DNA from: Capnocytophaga sp.
GTDB taxonomy: Bacteria > Bacteroidota > Bacteroidia > Flavobacteriales > Flavobacteriaceae
DNA length: 41,546 nucleotides
Direction: 5' to 3'
Assembly (NCBI GenBank): GCA_030530525.1
Contig: JAUMUT010000018.1
Coordinates: 1-41,546 of the forward strand
Shown: positions 33,167 through 41,380 of the stretch, one piece after another
Numbering within the stretch: the stretch's first letter is position 1
Layout of the letters: each line of letters opens with the position of its first letter
Position numbers and translations under genes: made by a program
The notes under the pieces: model-generated
What the model was told of the DNA's origin: nothing
Database searches by the model: none
Seen by the model: only the letters and a program-made list of their open reading frames with translations

Positions 33167-35731
33167 ATGATAAGAAAACTATTTATTGCCGTAAGTATAT
33201 TATTTTCTTTTGTTGCAAAAGCACAAGAGGAAAATAACACCCAAACGCCTCAAAGCACACCCGAGCAAGAACTCTCTCTTGAAAATGGGAAAGAATATCA
33301 AATAGGCGGAATCTCTGTAACAGGGACAAAACGTTACAATGCACAAACTATTTTGACTGCATCGGGGCTTAATGTTGGAGATACCATTACTATTCCAAGT
33401 GAAAAATTCAGCCGTATTATTCACAAACTTTGGGGGTATAAATTATTTAACGATATTGATATTTATATCCTTAAAACAGAAGGTGATAAAGTATTCTTAG
33501 AGCTTGCCATTTCTGAAACGCCTTCCCTTACCGAGGTTTTGGTAACAGGGATTAAAAAGAAAAAAGGAGAGGAAATCATAAAAGATGCCGACCTGAAAAA
33601 AGGTGCAAAAGTAAATGAAAGCCTTATCGCAAAAACCAAAGATTATATCACCAATAAATATAAAAAAGAAGGCTATCTCAATACCAAAGTGCATATAGCT
33701 ACCAAAGAAGACACTATTGATGCCAATAGCGTGAAAATGCTTATCAATATTGATAGAGGTAACAAAGTGAAAATCAGTGATATAGCGTTTGAAGGTAATG
33801 AAAAATATACCGATGCCAAACTTCGCAAACAACTTAAAAATACCAAAGAACGTTTCTTCGGGCGTTTCTGGAAACGTTCCAAATATGTAAAAAATAAATT
33901 TAACGAAGATTTAACTTCTTTGGTGGATTTTTATAAAGAAAATGGCTACCGCGATGCACGTGTGGTTAGTGATACTCTTTTTGATGAGAAAAAAGATATT
34001 TCTTTGAAAATCAGTGTAGAAGAAGGTAAAAAATATTATTTCGGAGATATTAAATTCTTAGGGAATACGGTGTATAATAACCAAGCTCTTAACAGAATTT
34101 TAGGCTTAGAAAAAGGTGAAGTTTATAACGGCGTACAACTTCGTAACCGAATTAACAACCCAAAAGACCCAGACGGAAATACTATTGCCAATTTATACCA
34201 AAATACAGGATATTTGTTCTCTGATATTTCGCCAGTAGAAACTTCGGTGGTGAATGATACTATCAATATTGAAGTACGCATACGCGAAGGAAAACCAGCG
34301 TATTTTAATAATATTTCTGTAACGGGAAATACCATTACCAATGATAGAGTTATTTATCGTGAGCTTCGTACGCGCCCAGGATATTTGTATTCTAAGGAAG
34401 ACGTTATCCGTACCGTTCGTGAGCTTTCTCAATTAGGAATTTTTGATGCACAGAAAATAGCTCCACAAGTGAAAAACCCCGACCCTGTGGCAGGTACAGT
34501 GGATATTGAATATGAATTGGACGACCAAACTAGTTCTAGCCAAATAACCCTACAAGGAGGTTATGGCGGAAGTGGATTGGTTGGTACATTGGGGTTAAAT
34601 TTTAACAATTTTTCTATCCAAAATATTTTTGATAAAAAATCATACCGACCACTTCCAATGGGTGATGCACAAAAATTGGCTCTTAATTTGAGTGCCGCTC
34701 GTTCTTATCGGGTATATAGTTTTTCTTTTATGGAACCTTGGATGGGGGGCGAAAAACCTGTTCAGTTTTCGGTTTCCTTTAATCATTCTGTAAATTATGA
34801 TTATAACTATTATACTTACGATGTGGATAGAAGCAAGCGTTTCTTGATAACAGGAGTTTCTATCGGGCTCGGAAAACGTTTGCGAGTTCCTGATGATTAT
34901 TTTCAATTAACACAATCTATCGGTTATAATTATTATGATTTACAGAATTATAATACGTCATTATTTACATTTGGTAACGGATATTCCAATTCATTATCTT
35001 ACACCATATCATTAAGCAGACGTTCCAGTGGGCCTAACCCTATTTACCCTCTTGGGGGAAGTGATTTTAGTATAACAGCCAAGCTAACTCCTCCTTATTC
35101 CTTATTTAACGGAGTGGATTATGCTTCTTTACAAACCCAAAGAGCGCAAGCCGTAGCCGATGGCAATTCTAATGAAATAACAAAAATAGACCAAGAGCGT
35201 TTCAAATGGTTAGAATATTATAAAATAAAAGCAAACGGAACTTGGTACACCAATTTAGTAGATAAATTAGTCCTTCGTACCAATGCCGAATTTGGCTTCT
35301 TAGGACATTATAATTCCGATAGAGGAACCGTTCCTTTTGAAAGATTTTTTGTAGGTGGAGACGGAATGGCATATTATTCAATGGACGGGCGCGAGTATGT
35401 ACAAATGAGAGGCTACCCCAATCAGTCTTTATCCACTCGTGATGGCGATGTTATTTACAACAAATTTTCATTAGAGCTTCGTTACCCAATTACGCTTAAA
35501 CAAACGGCTTCTATCTATGCGCTTACTTTTGCCGAAGGAGCAAATTCATTCGGAACTTTTGGAGAGTATAACCCATTTGAACTCAAACGTTCCGCAGGTT
35601 TAGGAATACGTATTTTTATGCCAATGTTCGGGCTGTTAGGCTTTGACTTTGGTTACGGATTTGATGCTATGAAAGGAGCTACCCAACGAAATGGCTGGGA
35701 AACTCACTTTATTTTCGGACAACAATTTTAG
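33167..35731 (+). CDS. bamA: Outer-membrane assembly factor BamA
   Basis: An 854-aa Omp85 protein that inserts beta-barrel proteins into the outer membrane. A signal peptide (MIRKLFIAVSILFSFVAKA/Q) is followed by five POTRA-like units to about 450, with repeats such as IGGISVTGTKRYNAQTI, ISDIAFEGNEKYTDAKLRKQ and YFGDIKFLGNTVYNNQAL. The C-terminal barrel contains the L6 motif MRGY (in YVQMRGYPNQS) and ends in a terminal Phe (FIFGQQF). The first ATG after the uppS stop gives the signal peptide; a longer frame reading back into uppS is not credible. A Skp/OmpH gene, often next in Bacteroidota, is not present downstream. Confidence 0.95.
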   Translation: MIRKLFIAVSILFSFVAKAQEENNTQTPQSTPEQELSLENGKEYQIGGISVTGTKRYNAQTILTASGLNVGDTITIPSEKFSRIIHKLWGYKLFNDIDIYILKTEGDKVFLELAISETPSLTEVLVTGIKKKKGEEIIKDADLKKGAKVNESLIAKTKDYITNKYKKEGYLNTKVHIATKEDTIDANSVKMLINIDRGNKVKISDIAFEGNEKYTDAKLRKQLKNTKERFFGRFWKRSKYVKNKFNEDLTSLVDFYKENGYRDARVVSDTLFDEKKDISLKISVEEGKKYYFGDIKFLGNTVYNNQALNRILGLEKGEVYNGVQLRNRINNPKDPDGNTIANLYQNTGYLFSDISPVETSVVNDTINIEVRIREGKPAYFNNISVTGNTITNDRVIYRELRTRPGYLYSKEDVIRTVRELSQLGIFDAQKIAPQVKNPDPVAGTVDIEYELDDQTSSSQITLQGGYGGSGLVGTLGLNFNNFSIQNIFDKKSYRPLPMGDAQKLALNLSAARSYRVYSFSFMEPWMGGEKPVQFSVSFNHSVNYDYNYYTYDVDRSKRFLITGVSIGLGKRLRVPDDYFQLTQSIGYNYYDLQNYNTSLFTFGNGYSNSLSYTISLSRRSSGPNPIYPLGGSDFSITAKLTPPYSLFNGVDYASLQTQRAQAVADGNSNEITKIDQERFKWLEYYKIKANGTWYTNLVDKLVLRTNAEFGFLGHYNSDRGTVPFERFFVGGDGMAYYSMDGREYVQMRGYPNQSLSTRDGDVIYNKFSLELRYPITLKQTASIYALTFAEGANSFGTFGEYNPFELKRSAGLGIRIFMPMFGLLGFDFGYGFDAMKGATQRNGWETHFIFGQQF

Positions 35732-35751
35732 TACTTTTTTCATAATTAAGG

Positions 35752-35785
35752 AAAGCCTTTGGATGTATATTCAAAGGTTTTTTTA
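35752..35785 (+). terminator. Terminator after bamA
   Basis: CCTTTG and CAAAGG arms around a ten-base loop, followed by seven T. It lies about 25 bases after the bamA stop. Confidence 0.75.
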
Positions 35786-35815
35786 TTGATATATGAAAAA
35801 ATAATTGTATTTTTG
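35786..35815 (+). promoter_or_regulatory. Promoter of the DUF6263-like gene and recJ
   Basis: TTG at 35786-35788, a 19-base spacer and TATTTTTG at 35808-35815, ending 22 bases before the ATG. Confidence 0.7.
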
Positions 35816-35837
35816 CCTCATTTCAAAATAATTTTTT

Positions 35838-36767
35838 ATGAAAAAAATAGTCTATATTTATTTTATATTTTCCTCATTATCTGTGTTTTCTCAGCAGATA
35901 GATTTGTCTTTACGATTGGATAATAAAAAAACATATTACCAAAATATGACGTTAAGAGTTGCTTCCAAACAAAGTATTCAAAAGCAAGAAGTAACCACCA
36001 ATGTGGAGGTGAAAAGCCTTACTTCCTTTACGTTTGGGAAAGAAAAACAAGGTATTTATCCTACCGAAATAGCGTATAAAAACGCCGAAATAGAAATGGA
36101 AACCCAAGTAAATGGCGAAAAAATTCAATTTGGGGATATGGAAAAAAACATAAAAGAAGTAACCAAAAATATACTAAACACGCCCTTCAAAGGAGAAATT
36201 AGTGTAAAAGGTAAAATATTGAAAATCAATGATAATTCTTTTTTATTTGATAAAGCAATGCGTACTTTTATGAAAAATTTGCAAAAAAATACATCTATTT
36301 CTCTTGCCGAACAAAGACAAATCCGTGATCAAGTAGAAAAAAGTTTTAGCGCAGATATTCTCAAATCCAATTTGGAAAATTTACTTTCTATTTTCCCAAG
36401 AAAAAGAGTATCCGTAGGCGATCAATGGGAGATTCAAACTTTTTTAATAAATGATTTAAATATCAAAATATCAACAACTTACACTCTTGAAAGTTTTTCC
36501 GAAGAAGATATTTTTATATCAGGAAATGCGGTTATTCATTTTACCAAAGAGCCCGTTCAGTTGGAGCAAGGACAACAAGTTTTTTTCAGCGTAAATGGCA
36601 ATATTTCTTCACAAATAAAGTTAGATGCCACCACAAAATGGATAAAAGAAGCCCATTATAAACAACAAATAAAAGGCGAAACCGAAGTAGAAGGCGACCT
36701 CTCTCATCGTAAAAGAGCACCTATCCCGTTTGAGAATAGTTCAGAAGTGATAATTAATAATAAATAA
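35838..36767 (+). CDS. Exported DUF6263-like protein
   Basis: A 309-aa protein with a signal peptide (basic MKK, hydrophobic stretch, cleavage near VFS/QQ, residue 18). The mature part is a mostly beta protein with long amphipathic strands, such as KTYYQNMTLRVASKQSI, a helical middle (about 130-180), and SIFPRKRVSVGDQWEI followed by TTYTLESF. This agrees with what I remember of the DUF6263 family, whose function is unknown; the family call is tentative. It sits between bamA and recJ; its start is fixed by its own promoter. A periplasmic location is inferred. recJ follows at 15 bases. Confidence 0.7.
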   Translation: MKKIVYIYFIFSSLSVFSQQIDLSLRLDNKKTYYQNMTLRVASKQSIQKQEVTTNVEVKSLTSFTFGKEKQGIYPTEIAYKNAEIEMETQVNGEKIQFGDMEKNIKEVTKNILNTPFKGEISVKGKILKINDNSFLFDKAMRTFMKNLQKNTSISLAEQRQIRDQVEKSFSADILKSNLENLLSIFPRKRVSVGDQWEIQTFLINDLNIKISTTYTLESFSEEDIFISGNAVIHFTKEPVQLEQGQQVFFSVNGNISSQIKLDATTKWIKEAHYKQQIKGETEVEGDLSHRKRAPIPFENSSEVIINNK

Positions 36768-36782
36768 TTCATTTTCAAAGAA

Positions 36783-38486
36783 ATGGAATGTAAATGGCAA
36801 CTAAAACCTTCTCCTGATGAAAATTTGGTTACTCAATTATGTACAGAGATATACCATTCCGAAAAACCTGCGCAACGTGCTGTCATTCAGCTACTTTTGC
36901 AAAGAGGAATATATACTTATTCCCAAGCAAAAACTTTTTTTAATCCTTCGTTAGATGATTTGCATGATCCTTTCCTGATGAAGGATATGGATAAAGCCGT
37001 AAAACGAATTTTACAAGCTATTGATAATCAAGAGAATATACTTATTTACGGAGATTATGATGTAGATGGAACTACCGCAGTTTCTTTGTTTTATTTATTT
37101 CTATCAGAATTTTATCAAAATGTAACTTATTATATACCAGATAGATACAAAGAAGGCTATGGCGTTTCTTATCAAGGAATTGATTATGCCAATGATAATG
37201 CTATTTCTTTAATAATCACTTTGGATTGCGGAATAAAAGCAGTGGAAAAGGTAGAATATGCAAAAAAAATAGGAATAGATGTTATTATTTGCGACCACCA
37301 TACACCTTCTGACGAATTACCCCAAGCGGTTGCTATTTTAAATCCGAAACAAACGGATTGTACCTATCCTTATGACGAATTATGTGGTTGTGGAATAGGT
37401 TTTAAGCTCGCACAAGCGATAAATTTGGTATTTGAACGACCAAAAGAGGCTGTTTTTAAATATTTAGACTTGGTTGCTATTGCAATTGCAGCCGATATTG
37501 TCCCTGTAACGGGTGAAAATAGAATATTATTGCATTTTGGGTTGCAATTTATTAATAAAAATCCATCTTTTGGAGTAGAAAAACTACTTCAATCCGTAAA
37601 AAAGCCTTACACCACTACCGATTTAGTCTTCATAATTGCTCCTCGTATAAATGCTGCAGGGCGAATGGCTCACGCAAATTGTGCGGTAGAGTTACTTACT
37701 CAAAAAGATAGTAAAGAAATCATAATTAAAGCTAACGAAATAGAAATACTCAATGCCAAACGCAAGCGAATTGATGAAGAAATAACCCAAGAAGCATTAG
37801 AGCAAATCATTGAAAATCAGGAAGAAAACAGGAATACAACCGTAGTTTATCATCCTTTGTGGCATAAAGGAGTTATCGGGATTGTAGCTTCCCGATTGAT
37901 AGAAACGTATTATCGTCCTACGCTTGTTTTTACTGAAAATGGAGATAAATTGGCAGCTTCGGCAAGGTCTGTCAGCGGGTTCAATATTTATAACGCCTTG
38001 GAAGCCTGTCAAGAGCATCTTTTACAATTTGGGGGACATAAGTATGCAGCTGGGCTTACTCTTGCAAAAGAAAAATATGAAATTTTTAAGAAAACTTTTG
38101 AAAATATTGTGAGCCAAACGATGGATAAAGAGCTACTTATCCCTAAAATAATGATAGATATAGAAATTAATTTGGAAGATATTTCTTCGGTATTTTATCA
38201 AACTTTGGAGAGATTTTCTCCTTTTGGTCCTCAGAATATGACTCCCGTTTTTTTATCTAAAAAGGTGATTGCCAAGGAGTTTCGTGCCATAGGCGATGGT
38301 ACTCATTTGAGGGTGGTACTTACAAATCCAGAAAAAACGGTACAATTCGTAGGGATTGGTTTTGGCTTAGCAGAAAAGATAAATATTCTTAAAACAGGGA
38401 AATTATTAGAAATGGTGTATCAAATAGAAGAAAATACTTGGAATGGAATAACAAATATTCAGTTGAAAATCAAAGATATACGATAG
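36783..38486 (+). CDS. recJ: Single-stranded-DNA-specific exonuclease RecJ
   Basis: A 567-aa DHH-superfamily 5'-3' exonuclease for recombination and mismatch or base-excision repair. Motif I is YGDYDVDGTTA (Asp91, Asp93, Asp95), then LDCGIKA, the DHH motif at 171-173 (CDHHTPSD) and the GCGIGFKLAQA block. The DHHA1 domain has KGVIGIVASRLIETYYRP, ARSVSGFNIYNAL and FGGHKYAAGL. The C-terminal OB-like region is complete. Length is normal. It follows the DUF6263-like gene at 15 bases and shares its transcript. Confidence 0.97.
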   Translation: MECKWQLKPSPDENLVTQLCTEIYHSEKPAQRAVIQLLLQRGIYTYSQAKTFFNPSLDDLHDPFLMKDMDKAVKRILQAIDNQENILIYGDYDVDGTTAVSLFYLFLSEFYQNVTYYIPDRYKEGYGVSYQGIDYANDNAISLIITLDCGIKAVEKVEYAKKIGIDVIICDHHTPSDELPQAVAILNPKQTDCTYPYDELCGCGIGFKLAQAINLVFERPKEAVFKYLDLVAIAIAADIVPVTGENRILLHFGLQFINKNPSFGVEKLLQSVKKPYTTTDLVFIIAPRINAAGRMAHANCAVELLTQKDSKEIIIKANEIEILNAKRKRIDEEITQEALEQIIENQEENRNTTVVYHPLWHKGVIGIVASRLIETYYRPTLVFTENGDKLAASARSVSGFNIYNALEACQEHLLQFGGHKYAAGLTLAKEKYEIFKKTFENIVSQTMDKELLIPKIMIDIEINLEDISSVFYQTLERFSPFGPQNMTPVFLSKKVIAKEFRAIGDGTHLRVVLTNPEKTVQFVGIGFGLAEKINILKTGKLLEMVYQIEENTWNGITNIQLKIKDIR

Positions 38487-38496
38487 TTACTGGCGC

Positions 38497-38526
38497 AAAA
38501 AAACACCTCCAAAGAGGTGCTTTTAA
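38497..38526. terminator. Bidirectional terminator between recJ and the lipoprotein pair
   Basis: CACCTC and GAGGTG with a four-base loop, a run of seven A on the left and TTTT on the right. The longer U run belongs to the minus-strand transcript, so it is strongest for the lipoprotein genes. Confidence 0.8.
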
Positions 38527-38610
38527 CTTAACCAATAAATTCCAATATTATGAAACGATGCAAAGGTACAATAATTTTAATAAAACAATTTTAAATTAAC
38601 AATAAATTAA

Positions 38611-39336
38611 CTAACAATTAGTATTAAAATTACAATTTGCATCTTTTTTCCAGTTATCTTTGAACAAAGTTGTTGCATTAATATGGTTACTATTTGCTTT
38701 GATGCAAGTTAAATTACTATTGCCTGTGGCATCAAATTTTCCAAATATTCCTGTGATAGTAGCACCAACTCCTGAGATATCTAAATAAGTAAGTTGGTTG
38801 TTGCTCACATTGATATTTACTAATTGACTACCTTTGAGGGTTAATTCTGTTAGGCTATTGTTAGAAACATCAAGAATTTCAAGGTCTGTCAAGTACTCTA
38901 TTCCTGATAAGGCATTTCCGCTGAGGTTTTTCCCTGAAAGATTTAAAGAACTGATACTTCGTATTTCACTTTCTTCCAAAGTACCGTTTTTATCTGTATC
39001 AAAGCCGTTTTCAAGCAAATATTTACCAAAATTAGTGCTATTTATGGCGTGTGCGGTGCTATTTCCTGAATTATTATTCTGGTTGGAATTATTACCCGAA
39101 TTATTTTGATTGTTAGAGCTATTATCGCTCGAATTGTTATTTTGGTTGTCTGTACTATTTCCTGAATTATTACCAGAGTTATTATCTGTGCTATTATCTT
39201 GATTATCAGAACTATTGTCTGTATTATTGCTTGGAGTTTGTTTTTTATAAGCAGGATTTTCTACAACATTAGTTTGGTCAAATTTGTTACAATTAGAAAA
39301 TGCGATGCAAAGCGCAAGGATTAAAATTTTTTTCAT
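38611..39336 (-). CDS. Lipoprotein with Asn/Ser-rich linker, EF-hand loop and leucine-rich repeats
   Basis: A 241-aa lipoprotein (lipobox FSNC, Cys16). Residues about 36-94 are a low-complexity stalk of Asn, Ser, Asp, Gly and Gln. Residues 113-124 (DTDKNGTLEESE) form a complete 12-residue EF-hand calcium loop with Asp at 1 and 3, Asn at 5, Gly at 6 and Glu at 12. Leucine-rich repeats follow (LEILDVSNNSLTEL, LVNINVSNNQLTYLD), then a cap LTCIKAN...C ending at Cys241. Such caps also end LRR modules of flavobacterial surface proteins. It is the single-module partner of the adjacent upstream gene (19-base gap). The function is unknown; surface display on the stalk is inference. Confidence 0.8.
   Translation of the reverse strand: MKKILILALCIAFSNCNKFDQTNVVENPAYKKQTPSNNTDNSSDNQDNSTDNNSGNNSGNSTDNQNNNSSDNSSNNQNNSGNNSNQNNNSGNSTAHAINSTNFGKYLLENGFDTDKNGTLEESEIRSISSLNLSGKNLSGNALSGIEYLTDLEILDVSNNSLTELTLKGSQLVNINVSNNQLTYLDISGVGATITGIFGKFDATGNSNLTCIKANSNHINATTLFKDNWKKDANCNFNTNC
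39055..39231 (-). repeat. Imperfect trinucleotide-rich repeat tract encoding the Asn/Ser stalk
   Basis: About 177 bases of imperfect short repeats coding for Asn, Ser, Asp, Gly and Gln units such as NNSGN and SSDN. The tract is in frame and uninterrupted. Such tracts can vary in length by slippage or recombination; variation is not shown here. Confidence 0.65.
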
Positions 39337-39355
39337 AAATGATATTTTTAATTAA

Positions 39356-40297
39356 TTAACAGCCTGTAACAGATAGAGTAGTGTGGCTATCTACTCGGAA
39401 TGTATTGGGTTTTAATTTCGGCAAACTTTGCTGATTATTATTTACTTTAATACAAGTTAAGTTTTTGTTATTCAATGAAGTAAATATTCCCATTCCAATA
39501 TAAATAGAGCCAGAAATATCTAATTTTGTAAGTTTATCATTACTACTGATATTAAGATTTGCCAATGATTCCAATGCGATAGTGGCTTCGGTGAGTTCAT
39601 TATTGGAAAGGTCTAAAGTTTCCAAATTACGGAGTTTTTCAATTCCTGTAAGGTCTTTTATTCTTCTTCCTACTAAGGATAGAGTTTTTATATTATCTGC
39701 TTCGGCACTATCAATAATTCCGTTTTTATTGGTGTCATAGCCATTTTTTAATAAATATTCTTCCAAAGAAATAGGTTCTGTTGCACGTTGCCCATTCACG
39801 CAATTTGGGTCAAGCGAAGTGTTACTATCTATGCTCCAATCTTGTCGATCTTTTTGCGAGTTATTTACTCTAACACATTGAAGTCCAGGGTTTTCTTTTG
39901 CGTTAAGAGACTCCAATAAATAGCATTGTGAAATGTCTAATTTTATTAATTGATTATTATGAACATCTATTTTTTTCAAATTTCTACTTTGGTAAGGGAA
40001 ATCTATTTCACTAATATAGTTATTAGAAGCGTCTAAAACTTCTAAGGAAGAGAATAAAGAAAGTGCTTTAAGGTCTTTAAGTTTTTTTCCTGCAACATTT
40101 AATTCTTTTATAGAATTGACTTCTGTAAGGTCTATTTTACTATTATTATTTTTGTCATAGCCATTATTTAGTAACCATTGCTCCAAAGAAACCGATTCGG
40201 TAGAGGAATTTCCGTCATTATTTTCTTCATTAGAAGAGTTTTTGGAACAGCCTATTAACGCTCCAATAGCAACCAAAGGTAAAAAAAGATATTTCAT
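39356..40297 (-). CDS. Lipoprotein with two EF-hand/leucine-rich-repeat modules
   Basis: A 313-aa lipoprotein (lipobox LIGC, Cys17) with a short Asn/Ser linker and two homologous modules, about 36-166 and 176-313. Each starts with an SLE(Q/E)(W/Y)LL(N/K)NGYD segment and a 12-residue EF-hand loop: DKNNNSKIDLTE at 48-59 (Ser for Gly at position 6) and DTNKNGIIDSAE at 188-199. Each then has three or so leucine-rich repeats (LEVLDASNN, LETLDLSNN) and a CxxVN...C cap (Cys141/166, Cys282/313). The modules are spaced 140 residues apart, an internal duplication. The start is the ATG that gives the lipoprotein signal; the longer TTG-initiated frame begins in the promoter region. Function unknown; calcium-dependent surface binding is inference. 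Confidence 0.82.
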   Translation of the reverse strand: MKYLFLPLVAIGALIGCSKNSSNEENNDGNSSTESVSLEQWLLNNGYDKNNNSKIDLTEVNSIKELNVAGKKLKDLKALSLFSSLEVLDASNNYISEIDFPYQSRNLKKIDVHNNQLIKLDISQCYLLESLNAKENPGLQCVRVNNSQKDRQDWSIDSNTSLDPNCVNGQRATEPISLEEYLLKNGYDTNKNGIIDSAEADNIKTLSLVGRRIKDLTGIEKLRNLETLDLSNNELTEATIALESLANLNISSNDKLTKLDISGSIYIGMGIFTSLNNKNLTCIKVNNNQQSLPKLKPNTFRVDSHTTLSVTGC

Positions 40298-40321
40298 AAT
40301 TATTAAAATAAAAATTTTTGG

Positions 40322-40331
40322 CAAAGAAATA
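40322..40331 (-). promoter_or_regulatory. Possible promoter -7 element of the lipoprotein pair
   Basis: TATTTCTTTG on the minus strand is close to TAnnTTTG but with two extra bases between TA and TTTG. It lies 24 bases before the ATG. A -33 element is not visible. Confidence 0.35.
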
Positions 40332-40453
40332 ATTTTTTATTTGAATATTCATTATTTTTATAGATAAAAAATAGTTAAATAAATCCGGATAATTAAGTAA
40401 ATTTCACGTAAAATATATTTTTATAAATCTATAAAAGGAAAAGAAAAATAGTG

Positions 40454-40461
40454 TAAATTTG
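40454..40461 (+). promoter_or_regulatory. Promoter -7 element of menA
   Basis: TAAATTTG is a perfect TAnnTTTG ending 19 bases before the menA ATG. No -33 TTG is seen. Confidence 0.65.
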
Positions 40462-40480
40462 CATTTTCAAATATAAAAAA

Positions 40481-41380
40481 ATGATTACTTTCAAAGGCTT
40501 GTACCAATCGGCTCGTTTGCGGTCGCTTCCGTTATCAATGTCAGGGATAATTTTAGGAAGTGGTATCGCTTATGGGCAAGATATTTTCCGTTGGGATATT
40601 TTTCTGCTGGCTCTTTTAACAACAATGCTTTTTCAAATTCTTTCCGACTATGCCAACGATTATGGCGATGCGCAAAAAGGAACGGACAACGAACAGCGTT
40701 TGGGACCTATTCGTGCTATTCAGTCAGGAGAAATTACTCTTTCGGAAATGAAAAAAATAGTAATAATCACGGCTTTGTTGTCTGCCATATCTGCTATTGT
40801 TTTGATAATCACAGCTTTTGGTGCAAATAGTTGGTATGTGTTACTTTTTGCACTTTTGGGGGCATTGGCTATTTTTTCTGCGATTCGTTATACGGTCGGG
40901 AAATCGGCTTATGGTTATAAAGGTTTGGGCGATTTGTTTGTCTTTATTTTTTTTGGATTGGTAAGTGTTGCGGGGTCTTATTTTTTGTATGCAGAAAGTT
41001 TGGAATGGAAAATTTTCTTGCCTGCCATCGCTTGCGGAATGCTTAGTATGGGCGTTCTGAACCTCAATAATATGCGTGATATAGTGAATGATAAACAAAT
41101 GGGGAAACACACTATTCCTGTGAAAATAGGTTTTGATTTTGCAAAATATTATCATTATTTTCTGATTTTGTTACCAATGCTTTTAATGATGTTGTATTCT
41201 TTACTCAATTTTGAGTTCGGGAAACAAAATTTATATCTTTTTGCGTTTATTCCGCTTATTTTTCATTTATTTTTTGTTAAAAAAACAACAGAGCCACAAA
41301 AATTGGATAGCCAATTGAAAGTAGTAGCACTTTCTACTTTTTTTATGTCTATTTTGTTTTTTTTAGGGAAAGTAATATAA
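40481..41380 (+). CDS. menA: 1,4-dihydroxy-2-naphthoate polyprenyltransferase
   Basis: A 299-aa UbiA-superfamily membrane enzyme that prenylates 1,4-dihydroxy-2-naphthoate to demethylmenaquinone. The first Asp-rich motif is NDYGDAQKGTDN with RLGPIRAIQSGE following; the second is NNMRDIVNDKQMGKHTIPV, the typical MenA form. About eight to nine transmembrane segments can be counted. Length is typical. Together with NDH-2 and SdhCAB it shows that menaquinone is the respiratory quinone. No other men gene is in the window. Confidence 0.95.
   Translation: MITFKGLYQSARLRSLPLSMSGIILGSGIAYGQDIFRWDIFLLALLTTMLFQILSDYANDYGDAQKGTDNEQRLGPIRAIQSGEITLSEMKKIVIITALLSAISAIVLIITAFGANSWYVLLFALLGALAIFSAIRYTVGKSAYGYKGLGDLFVFIFFGLVSVAGSYFLYAESLEWKIFLPAIACGMLSMGVLNLNNMRDIVNDKQMGKHTIPVKIGFDFAKYYHYFLILLPMLLMMLYSLLNFEFGKQNLYLFAFIPLIFHLFFVKKTTEPQKLDSQLKVVALSTFFMSILFFLGKVI

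Noticed and set aside
40383-40390. ATCCGGAT palindrome upstream of menA
   Set aside because: A single 8-base palindrome with no second copy or known factor; likely chance.
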